Of a stretch of 64,000 nucleotides of DNA, positions 57,630-64,000 are shown piece by piece. Source of the stretch: Peptococcaceae bacterium (GTDB taxonomy: Bacteria > Bacillota > Desulfitobacteriia > Desulfitobacteriales > Syntrophobotulaceae); NCBI GenBank assembly GCA_009778595.1, contig WRJI01000001.1, positions 1-64,000 on the forward strand. The letters are read 5' to 3'. The translations under genes were made by a program, and so were the position numbers. Positions within the stretch are counted from its first letter, which is position 1, and each line of letters opens with the position of its first letter. The notes under the pieces were generated by a model. That model made no database searches and had not been told where the DNA came from. It saw nothing but the letters and a program-made list of their open reading frames with translations.

Positions 57630-57884
57630 TTAGAAAGTTCCCGTAAAGAAACATAATCCCAAAGAGCTCACCAAAAAAACAACGGCACACGCGATACTCA
57701 GCTTCGACAAGAAGGCGTCCATCCCCTTGGCCTTTTTACTGCCAAAAAGCTGTTCACTGGCACCGGCAATGCTGCCGGAAAGCCCCGCGGATTTTCCCGA
57801 CTGCAACAAAACTGTGGCAATAAGCCCAATGGAAGCAATCGCAAGCAATACCAAACAAATAATCGACATGACATCATTCAACAC
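57630..57884 (-). CDS. secG: Preprotein translocase subunit SecG
   Basis: An 84-residue protein with two membrane helices (about 7-28 and 57-79). The loop GLSGSIAGASEQLFGSKKAKG is the family signature (quoted by its parts GLSGSIAGASEQLF and SKKAKG). It joins SecY and SecE in the translocation channel. AAAGGGG lies 5 nt before the GTG at 57884; a GTG at 57890 overlaps that site, and the first ATG is 5 codons in. Length agrees with Gram-positive SecG (about 75-85). Confidence 0.95.
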   Translation of the reverse strand: MLNDVMSIICLVLLAIASIGLIATVLLQSGKSAGLSGSIAGASEQLFGSKKAKGMDAFLSKLSIACAVVFLVSSLGLCFFTGTF

Positions 57885-57939
57885 GCTCACCCCTTTCAGA
57901 CGAATTCATTCTATCACAAGACTTATCAATTGACAATTC

Positions 57940-59781
57940 TCAACTGTCAACCGCCAGTTGCTCAGACTCCGCCTGACGGATTCGAGCCCTGATACCGCGA
58001 ATCTTGCAATCCTTCATTGACGACAACACCAAATCAACATCCTGGCGCGGCACCTCAAAGAACGACCTTCGTTCCGCAACGGAAATCTTCCCGATCTTCT
58101 TCCCCGGCAATCCCGTCTCACCGGCAATCGCACCCACAATATGCCCCGCGTTAACTTTATGAAAACTCCCAAGATCCACTGTCAACCGAACCATGTCCTG
58201 TCTGTTCCGACAGTCACCCTTGTCATAACTGTTGAAACCGGCATTGCTCCCACGGGTTCCGTCCCAACCCCCATAACGCCCTACCTTAACTGCCGATTGG
58301 TAAGCGGTTCTGGTATCAACCGTCCGCCCGCTGTTTCCATAATTGTCAACAGCCAACTGGCGGCTACCCGACTGTTTCGCCGTGCTGTCAACGAATTTGT
58401 CAACGAATTTGTCAACGGATTTGTCAACGGATTTCTCAACGGATTTGTCAGCCGATTTCCCTTGTCTGGACACACAAACCATCTTCATCAAAACCGCCGC
58501 CACCTCTTCCGGCGAAAACCCCTCCTGCACCAACTGATCCACCATACGCGCATGTTCCAACGCCGCCGGTGAATTCAACTCACCGCGAATATCCTCTAAC
58601 AGCTTTATCTCCCGGGTTCTCTCAATATCATGCCGGGACGGCAAAAATTTCCGTACTATCTTGGCCCTCGTAAAACTCTGAATGTTACGTAAATCATATA
58701 ACTGTTTCCGCCCAACCGTCAGCGTAAAAGCCTTTCCATTCTTTCCTGCCCGACCTGTACGACCGATTCTATGAACATAATACTCAATATCCGCCGGAAT
58801 ATCATAATTGAAAACCGCCTCAACATCATCCACATCAATCCCCCGAGCCGCCACATCCGTCGCCACCAGAATCGGGACCGTCCCCCGTTTAAACCCGCTC
58901 ATAACCTGGGTTCTGGTCATCTGGCGCATATCCCCATGCAACCCCGACACCATATACCCCCGCGCCTGAAGCTCCGACACCAGCTCATCCACCTGACGCT
59001 TCGTATTGCAGAACACAATCGATCGTTTCGGGCTATAAGACTCAAGCAACCGACACATCGCGTCAAACTTGCCCCCAAAAGGGACTTCATAATAAAACTG
59101 CTCAATGCTCGGCACCGTCAACTGTTGCCGCACAATTTTAATCATCTCCGGATTTTTCTGATACTGATGGGTAATCGCCACAATCGCCGGCGGCATCGTT
59201 GCCGAGAAAAGGGCCGTCTGCCGCTCCTCCGGCACACTCTCCAGAATGGTTTCCACATCCTCCCGGAACCCCATATTCAGCATCTCATCAGCCTCATCAA
59301 GAACCACCATCTTAAGACAATGCAATCGCAATGTCCCTCGCCGCATATGATCCATAACACGACCCGGCGTCCCAATCACAATATCGGCCCCATACTCAAG
59401 CAACCGAAACTGACGTTCAATGGCTTGACCGCCATAGATCGCGACAATACGGACGCCCCGGCGGAACTTCGCAAACCGGTTCATCTCCTCACAGGCCTGA
59501 ATCGCCAATTCACGTGTAGGGCAAAGCACAAGCACCTGGGGATGCTTATTCCTGAAACGCCCCTCACCCTTCAACTTCAGATCCACCTTCTCAATCGCCG
59601 GGATCCCAAAAGCCGCTGTCTTCCCTGTTCCCGTCTGAGAATACCCGATCACGTCACGACCGTTAAGCAAAAGCGGAATCCCCGCCTGCTGAATCGGCGT
59701 CGCCTCCTCAAACCCCATATCATCCAAAGCCTTCAAAATATCATCCGAGATTCCCAAAGCCAAAAAATTACTGTTCTCCAT
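57940..59781 (-). CDS. DEAD-box RNA helicase with DbpA-type RNA-binding domain
   Basis: A 613-residue helicase. The Q motif is FEEATPIQQAGIP, Walker A SQTGTGKTAAFG, the DEAD box VVLDEADEMLNMG, SAT in ALFSATMPP and motif VI HRIGRTGRAGKNG. A variable linker (about 460-545) contains VDKF repeats. The C-terminus (about 545-605) is a DbpA-type RNA-binding fold: LGSFHKVNAGHIVGAIAGE, then KIGKISVAERRSFFEVP. Members act in ribosome assembly and cold adaptation (CsdA/CshA group). The ATG at 59781 follows GAAAGGC; a frame extension to 59874 has no ribosome site. A leader of about 366 nt precedes it. Confidence 0.95.
   Translation of the reverse strand: MENSNFLALGISDDILKALDDMGFEEATPIQQAGIPLLLNGRDVIGYSQTGTGKTAAFGIPAIEKVDLKLKGEGRFRNKHPQVLVLCPTRELAIQACEEMNRFAKFRRGVRIVAIYGGQAIERQFRLLEYGADIVIGTPGRVMDHMRRGTLRLHCLKMVVLDEADEMLNMGFREDVETILESVPEERQTALFSATMPPAIVAITHQYQKNPEMIKIVRQQLTVPSIEQFYYEVPFGGKFDAMCRLLESYSPKRSIVFCNTKRQVDELVSELQARGYMVSGLHGDMRQMTRTQVMSGFKRGTVPILVATDVAARGIDVDDVEAVFNYDIPADIEYYVHRIGRTGRAGKNGKAFTLTVGRKQLYDLRNIQSFTRAKIVRKFLPSRHDIERTREIKLLEDIRGELNSPAALEHARMVDQLVQEGFSPEEVAAVLMKMVCVSRQGKSADKSVEKSVDKSVDKFVDKFVDSTAKQSGSRQLAVDNYGNSGRTVDTRTAYQSAVKVGRYGGWDGTRGSNAGFNSYDKGDCRNRQDMVRLTVDLGSFHKVNAGHIVGAIAGETGLPGKKIGKISVAERRSFFEVPRQDVDLVLSSMKDCKIRGIRARIRQAESEQLAVDS
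58387..58458 (-). repeat. 12-bp tandem repeat in helicase linker
   Basis: Six units based on GTCAACGAATTT (plus-strand reading) encode Asp-Lys-Phe/Ser-Val repeats in the linker between the helicase core and the RNA-binding domain. Confidence 0.9.
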
Positions 59782-60147
59782 AGCTGCCTTTCTCAACAAA
59801 AAATATTTAGGCCGTATGTTTATTGCCTTCCCACAAGTCACAACCGGCACCCCATCAGAAAGCGCCAACGACACTCTTCAACACGACGATCGAGGATATC
59901 GCCGTTGAAGACCGTCGCAATCATGTGACAGCCCGGCAACCACGCGAAAACCACCAACGCGACAAAGCGCCCAACGCGGTTATCACGACGATTGCCATAA
60001 TGCCTCTATGTTGCCGGACATAAGCGGAGACCGACATCCCCGCAAATTGATCTATTTGACACCGAATTATCCCAACCCAGTTATCACAACCGTAAAAACG
60101 ATCCTTAAACACAACAGCAACAAAGGCACGAAACAATCAAGCCTCAA
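59782..60147 (-). promoter_or_regulatory. Long 5' leader of the DEAD-box helicase mRNA
   Basis: The 417 bp between topB and the helicase hold no credible gene. From the promoter at 60154-60182 the transcript should run about 366 nt before the ATG. The leader contains two related stretches, GGTTGTGATAACTGGGTTGGG near 60090-60070 (20 of these bases are the match region) and GTCGTGATAACCGCGTTGGG near 59987-59968, about 103 nt apart. Long structured leaders are typical of cold-inducible helicase genes. The open 71-codon frame inside (59921-60136) lacks a ribosome site. Confidence 0.65.
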
Positions 60148-60153
60148 CTCAAG

Positions 60154-60182
60154 ATTATAAACCTCAAACATCAGCTTGTCAA
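60154..60182 (-). promoter_or_regulatory. Consensus sigma-A promoter, TTGACA-17-TATAAT
   Basis: On the minus strand a perfect TTGACA (60182-60177) and TATAAT (60159-60154) with 17-bp spacing begin only 17 bp after the topB stop codon. Transcription should start near 60147 and drive the helicase. Confidence 0.9.
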
Positions 60183-60198
60183 ATCATTTTTTCTCCAA

Positions 60199-62547
60199 TC
60201 AATTTTTCTCCTTCCACCTCGCTAACTGCAGGGCTAAGGCAGACTCCCCTCCAGATTTATCCTTCCGATCCTGATCCTTCAAATACTTTTGAACCTCACT
60301 CTTGGACGCCCCGCCACCGCCTTCCCCGGCACGGCGCTTCTCAAAGCTCTCCATCCGCTCCCGATGCCCACACACGCAGAAAAACGTTCGTTTCTCCCCT
60401 TCCCCACGCAACTCCATTTTCTTATGACATTGAGGACACCGGGCATTGGTCGACACAGCCACGCTCTTTCTGAACCCGCACTCCCTGTCCGGACAGATCC
60501 GCAGCACCCCTTTTTGCCCGCTTTTCTTGGACGAATTAACTTCCAACAAAAACTTCCCGCACTCAGGACATTTTTCCCGGGTCAAATTATCATGAACATA
60601 TTTCACATCAGAGGCAGCCACAGCAGCCACCAGCTTCGACGCAAACCCACGCATCTCCTTAACAAAAACGGCTTTCTGCGACTTCCCTCGACTGATCAAA
60701 GCCAGCTCCTGCTCCCATCGACCGGTCAAGGCCGCCGACCGGAGATCATCCGGCACCAAACTCATCAGCTGAATCCCTTTTGACGTGGGCACAATCTCCT
60801 TCCCATGACGCTCAACATAGAAAGAAGCAAACAATTTCTCAATAATATCGGCCCGGGTAGCCGGCGTTCCCAACCCGCTGGTGGTCTTCAAGATCGCGCG
60901 GATCTCATCACTCACCTTCATATCCGCCGGACTCTCCATGGCCGTTAGAAGAGTCGCTTCCGTATACCGGGCAGGAGGTTTGGTTTTCCCGGACTCAATG
61001 TCACAAGACCTCAGAACAAGCTTGTCCCCCTTATGAAGTGGCGGAACACCCCCATGTCCTCCGGCAACACCCCACTCCCCCTCATCCTCATCCTCGTCCC
61101 CGCTTCTGTCCTCAGACTCATAGGCAAGCTTCCATCCGGGAGCTACTACCGTCTTCCCCTTGGCATAAAACCGCTCACTCCCTACCGTCACCGTTACCCT
61201 GGTTTCCTCATACTCAAAAACCGGCGACAACACCGCCAGAAACCTCCGAACCACCAAATCATAGACGTGACGCTCCTCAGAAGACAGATTCATCAGCTTA
61301 ACCGGTTCATCAGTGGGAATAATCGCATGATGGTCATTCACCTTACTGTTATTCACAAGATACCGCGTCGACAACGGCCTCGACCGACCCAACCTCAGAG
61401 CCACCTCTCGGTAAGGCCCAATCGCGACACTCTTCAACCGATCCGGCAGTGACGGTACGATATCATCCGTAATATACCTGGAATCCGTCCGCGGGTAAGT
61501 CAGTAATTTGTGCCGTTCATATAATGATTGCATAATATCCAAAGTCTGTTTCGCAGAATACCCATACTTGCGGTTCGCGTCACGTTGAAGCTCCGTCAAA
61601 TCATAAGCGGCAGGAGGACTCTGCGACTTCGGCTGCCTGCTCACATCGGTAACCATCCCCGACAACCCGGCAACCCTTTGCTTGACCGCCTCAGCCTTCG
61701 ATCTGTCAAACAACCGCGACTGGTTGTTCTCCATCCACAAAGCCGCAAACCCGTCGAAACGGGCCTTAATTGTATAAAAATCCTTCGGAACGAAGCTCTT
61801 AATCTCCTGCTCCCTGGCCACAATCATTGCCAGCGTCGGCGTCTGCACCCGCCCCGCCGATAGACTCGCGTTATGCTTGCAAGTCAGAGCCCGTGACACA
61901 TTCAACCCCACCAACCAATCCGCTTCTGCCCGGGCTTCAGCGGATTGAAACAAATTATCGTAATCCCGAGCAGGTTTCAGAGCCTTGAACCCATCCCGCA
62001 CCGCCCGTTCCGTTTGCGACGATATCCAAAGCCGTTTCAATGGTTTATGGCATCCGGCCTTCATCAGAATCCATCGTGCCACAAGTTCCCCCTCCCGCCC
62101 GGCATCGGTGGCGATAATAATCTCTGAAATATCTGCTCGCTTCAGCAACCCCGCAACGACGCTAAACTGCTTCCCGGTCTTCTTAATAATAACCAGCTGC
62201 ATTTTTGGCGGCAACATAGGAAGAGACTCTAGGCTCCAGGTTTTTAAGTTTTTGTCGTAATGCTCCGGATCGGCGAGCGTAACAAGATGCCCCAAAGCCC
62301 AAGTCACAATATAGCGATCCCCGGCCATATACCCCTCTCCGTTTTGCCGACACCCTAGGATCTTGGCGATCTCCCGGCCCACAGAAGGTTTTTCAGCTAA
62401 TACAAGAGACTTGCCCAACCCAATCAACTCACAATCATTCAGCATCATACCCACGCGCCAACCGGCACACAAATACTCATAGCATTTTGGGATAACAGAC
62501 TCTTTCACAGTATACACATTCCGTAAGCAAACAGCAATCGCTCTCAT
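60199..62547 (-). CDS. topB: DNA topoisomerase III, type IA
   Basis: A protein of up to 782 residues. The TOPRIM domain begins KSLVLAEKPSVGREIAKILG (about 46-65) and includes ATDAGREGELVARWI. The catalytic Tyr is in LLTYPRTDSRYI and the gate region has SAGRVQTPTLAMI. Two zinc ribbons end the protein (CPECGKFLLEV, CPDRECGFR; CPQCHKKM, FFCVCGHRE). TopB normally starts at the Met-Gly-Lys-Ser position, so the first 44 residues are extra. ATG 62547 overlaps the spoIIIAG stop (ATGA), which allows coupling, while a TTG at 62418 would give the usual length; neither has a strong ribosome site. It removes one strand-crossing at a time from single-stranded regions. Confidence 0.93.
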   Translation of the reverse strand: MRAIAVCLRNVYTVKESVIPKCYEYLCAGWRVGMMLNDCELIGLGKSLVLAEKPSVGREIAKILGCRQNGEGYMAGDRYIVTWALGHLVTLADPEHYDKNLKTWSLESLPMLPPKMQLVIIKKTGKQFSVVAGLLKRADISEIIIATDAGREGELVARWILMKAGCHKPLKRLWISSQTERAVRDGFKALKPARDYDNLFQSAEARAEADWLVGLNVSRALTCKHNASLSAGRVQTPTLAMIVAREQEIKSFVPKDFYTIKARFDGFAALWMENNQSRLFDRSKAEAVKQRVAGLSGMVTDVSRQPKSQSPPAAYDLTELQRDANRKYGYSAKQTLDIMQSLYERHKLLTYPRTDSRYITDDIVPSLPDRLKSVAIGPYREVALRLGRSRPLSTRYLVNNSKVNDHHAIIPTDEPVKLMNLSSEERHVYDLVVRRFLAVLSPVFEYEETRVTVTVGSERFYAKGKTVVAPGWKLAYESEDRSGDEDEDEGEWGVAGGHGGVPPLHKGDKLVLRSCDIESGKTKPPARYTEATLLTAMESPADMKVSDEIRAILKTTSGLGTPATRADIIEKLFASFYVERHGKEIVPTSKGIQLMSLVPDDLRSAALTGRWEQELALISRGKSQKAVFVKEMRGFASKLVAAVAASDVKYVHDNLTREKCPECGKFLLEVNSSKKSGQKGVLRICPDRECGFRKSVAVSTNARCPQCHKKMELRGEGEKRTFFCVCGHRERMESFEKRRAGEGGGGASKSEVQKYLKDQDRKDKSGGESALALQLARWKEKN

Positions 62548-63167
62548 GATCCCATCGCTACAACACTCACCTTCGTCGCGTCAATGCCCAACAACGTCTT
62601 AACAGCGTCCCGGACCCTTGACAACACCTGAGCATCCTGCCCCCCCTCGATCACCACAAGCACCCCTGCAATCTGCGCACGCTGCATAGACTCCAAAACC
62701 GGCCCGCTACCATGACTTACCGCAGTCTCACTGCCCGATTTCTCCGTCGTCAACCTTGTCCCACCCTGAGAATCCGTTTCCCGGGTTTCCCTCTCAACAT
62801 AATTGCTATCGCGAACATATTCACGCACAACCCCTGAATAAAAAGTAATCGTCACATGAACCTTCCCAACTCCCGCCATCTTCTCCAGAGCATCCTTAAC
62901 CTTCTTCTCCAAAACCCTCTCCTCTGCATCCATAGCCTTATCAGCTTCTGTGTCATACCCCGCTAATGCTTCGACCAGAACATCCCCAGACACCCCTTGG
63001 CTCCCCCCTTGGCTCCCCAACCCCATCCCGGAAACCGCCATATTGTTACCACTAGGCTCTTCCTCCTGCGTCGAATTGCCAAACAACAAGACAGCCGCTA
63101 CAACAACGAGCAAGATAATGAGAGGAACCGCTTTCTCAGGAATTTTCGGGATTTTTGGGAACCGCAT
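62544..63167 (-). CDS. spoIIIAG: Stage III sporulation protein AG
   Basis: A 207-residue protein with one N-terminal helix (about 14-31, VPLIILLVVVAAVLLFG) and an outer ring-building domain (about 80-205): VLEKKVKDALEKMAGVGKVH, VTITFYSG and IAGVLVVIEGGQDAQVLSRV. It forms a large ring in the mother-cell membrane as part of the SpoIIIA-SpoIIQ feeding channel. AAAGGGGTGA precedes the ATG. The Glu/Ser/Gly-rich stretch after the helix is a flexible stalk. The gene that normally follows, spoIIIAH, is not here; topB follows instead. Confidence 0.93.
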   Translation of the reverse strand: MRFPKIPKIPEKAVPLIILLVVVAAVLLFGNSTQEEEPSGNNMAVSGMGLGSQGGSQGVSGDVLVEALAGYDTEADKAMDAEERVLEKKVKDALEKMAGVGKVHVTITFYSGVVREYVRDSNYVERETRETDSQGGTRLTTEKSGSETAVSHGSGPVLESMQRAQIAGVLVVIEGGQDAQVLSRVRDAVKTLLGIDATKVSVVAMGS

Positions 63168-63201
63168 ACGTCATCACCCCTTTCTCGTCAGTAGACAATC
63201 G

Positions 63202-63882
63202 TTACTTTTCCTTAACAACGACCACATCTCGGGACACTTGCAGCACCTCTGACACCTTATCACGCACCAACAACTCCAAACTGGTCATGCTCCTGCCTCC
63301 AGGCTCAGAAGCCCCCGCTCCTGTCTCCGCCCCGCCAATCCCCTCCGCCCCCCCCGCTTCCCCCGCCCCCTCCGTTTCACCCGCCCCACCCGCTTCACCC
63401 GCCCCACCCGTCTCAACTCTCATTATAGGTTCAACCAAATCAATACTTGAAGCTGATTTGTACAAGTCCACACCGATCCGAACAATCGGCGGATAATCCA
63501 TATATCCTTCGCCCTCCCGCCCCAATTCAACCTGTACCTCAGCCCTCACAACAGGAGCCGTACTCTCGGCCACAGATCGGACCTGGGAAACTAAAATCCG
63601 ACGATATTGCTCCCGTACCGCATCCTTCCCCGGATTCGCCGACTGCCCATCCGGCACAACCATCGGCGATTGTGAGACATTTTGAATCCAAGGACGAAAG
63701 ACTTCATCAACAGGCATCCGAAGCACCATGGTAATCGGTTGCAGAACTGCCGCAATCACAAACAATCCCATAATTAAACGAACAAACCCCCGCATGGAAC
63801 TGTTAGGCAGCAGCATCTCCAGAAAAGCCGCCAACAGCAGGATAAACGCCAAATTCCCAATCAAAGACTTAAGAGCATCCAT
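63202..63882 (-). CDS. spoIIIAF: Stage III sporulation protein AF
   Basis: A 226-residue protein. Two N-terminal helices (about 6-25 and 33-53; LIGNLAFILLLAAFLEMLLP, then VRLIMGLFVIAAVLQPI) are followed by an outer domain with the ring-building motif region (VRAEVQVELGREGEG) and a C-terminal LELLVRDKVSEVLQVSRDVV. A low-complexity Gly/Ala/Glu stretch (about 155-195) separates the last two parts. GGGGGA lies 6 nt before the ATG at 63882; an upstream ATG at 63921 is inside spoIIIAE. It belongs to the engulfment-channel operon read towards the left. Confidence 0.92.
   Translation of the reverse strand: MDALKSLIGNLAFILLLAAFLEMLLPNSSMRGFVRLIMGLFVIAAVLQPITMVLRMPVDEVFRPWIQNVSQSPMVVPDGQSANPGKDAVREQYRRILVSQVRSVAESTAPVVRAEVQVELGREGEGYMDYPPIVRIGVDLYKSASSIDLVEPIMRVETGGAGEAGGAGETEGAGEAGGAEGIGGAETGAGASEPGGRSMTSLELLVRDKVSEVLQVSRDVVVVKEK
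63310..63416 (-). repeat. Low-complexity Gly/Ala/Glu repeat in spoIIIAF
   Basis: Units related to CCCGCCCCACCCGCTTCA (plus-strand reading) encode GAGEAGG-type repeats. They show the same kind of in-frame expansion as in the neighbouring genes with repeats. Confidence 0.8.
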
Positions 63883-63898
63883 CGACTTCCCCCGGCAT

Positions 63899-64000
63899 TC
63901 AACTATGCTGAAAGCATTCAACTGCTGAAAGCATCGTTGACAAGTTCCCGACGCCTGTCACAATAACCACCGTTAAAAAAAACATAACCCCCACAGCCGC
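63899..64000 (-). CDS. spoIIIAE: Stage III sporulation protein AE, C-terminal end (partial)
   Basis: Thirty-three codons and a TGA stop run in from the right edge. The translation AAVGVMFFLTVVIVTGVGNL is the last membrane helix of SpoIIIAE, followed by the tail STMLSAVECFQHS. The stop lies 16 bp before the spoIIIAF ATG. This order, AE-AF-AG, fixes the identity of the three genes. A tail longer than the usual ...MLR ending contains a doubled TGCTTTCAGCA sequence. Confidence 0.85.
   Translation of the reverse strand, partial: AAVGVMFFLTVVIVTGVGNLSTMLSAVECFQHS

Noticed and set aside
58771-59928. A 385-codon open frame antisense to the DEAD-box helicase
   Set aside because: It mirrors the helicase codons, has a His/Arg/Pro-rich composition without domains, and has no ribosome site.
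59921-60136. A 71-codon gene in the helicase leader
   Set aside because: No ribosome site and no recognisable protein features; promoter placement makes it part of an untranslated leader.

Overview
The window comes from a spore-forming member of the Bacillota (Clostridia-like) with roughly balanced base composition. The right edge carries the end of the spoIIIA engulfment operon (spoIIIAE C-terminus, spoIIIAF, spoIIIAG). Other markers fit: clean AGGAGG ribosome sites, sigma-A promoters, a K+-dependent membrane pyrophosphatase, a Clostridia-type Flp1/Tad pilus cluster and a Tyr/Gly/His-rich coat-like protein. No tRNA, rRNA, CRISPR array or insertion sequence was found.

Layout. 1-3541 (minus): Tad pilus genes cpaF/tadA, tadB, tadC and the Flp1-like pilin. 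3694-5398: an ECF sigma factor divergent from a membrane-anchored unknown protein, with two phased palindromic operator-like sites between them. 5469-14462 (plus): a sugar pathway (rmlA, rmlB, wecE, a hexapeptide acetyltransferase) feeding an undecaprenyl-phosphate glycosyltransferase, two small EamA/SMR proteins resembling the ArnE/ArnF flippase, and two GT-C integral membrane glycosyltransferases. 14544-29500: a surface-polysaccharide locus with polymerase/ligase, Wzz-like protein, deacetylase-like protein, two LpxD-like acyltransferases, initiating phosphoglycosyltransferase, two further DegT aminotransferases, GT2, MFS exporter, Wzx flippase and nucleotide-sugar dehydrogenase. 29576-35532: the coat-like protein and two paralogous receptor-like Ser/Thr kinases (kinase, membrane segment, G5 domain, then ricin-like or leucine-rich-repeat ectodomain). 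35534-49508: a mixed region with GT4, nadE, an AAA/PD-(D/E)XK protein, tagA-like GT26, mutY, rpsT, a CPBP protease, a deoxyinosine glycosylase, a DUF3224 protein with long Gln-rich repeats, an alkyltransferase-like protein, an amidohydrolase, an internally deleted AAA/DUF4143 gene and an MBL hydrolase. 49684-54807 (minus): response regulator, small secreted protein, membrane-anchored alpha/alpha-toroid protein and a MacB-type ABC transporter, probably one functional cassette. 54995-64000: XRE regulator, hppA, secG, a DbpA-type DEAD-box helicase with a leader of about 366 nt, topB and the spoIIIA genes.

Two kinds of repeat run through the window. One is an interspersed intergenic element of about 95-115 bp (five full copies and two relics) that has a variable heptamer array between two hairpins, with a compensatory base-pair change in one copy. 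The other is in-frame expansion of short tandem repeats inside protein linkers (GT-C, mutY, DUF3224 protein, response regulator, helicase, spoIIIAF).

The strongest candidates for new biology are the receptor-like kinase pair, the ArnC/ArnEF/ArnT-like export of a dTDP-Fuc4NAc-type sugar in a spore-former, the secreted-protein/toroid/ABC cassette with its degenerate-receiver regulator, and the interspersed hairpin element. All functions are inferred from sequence recognition alone; no search was run.
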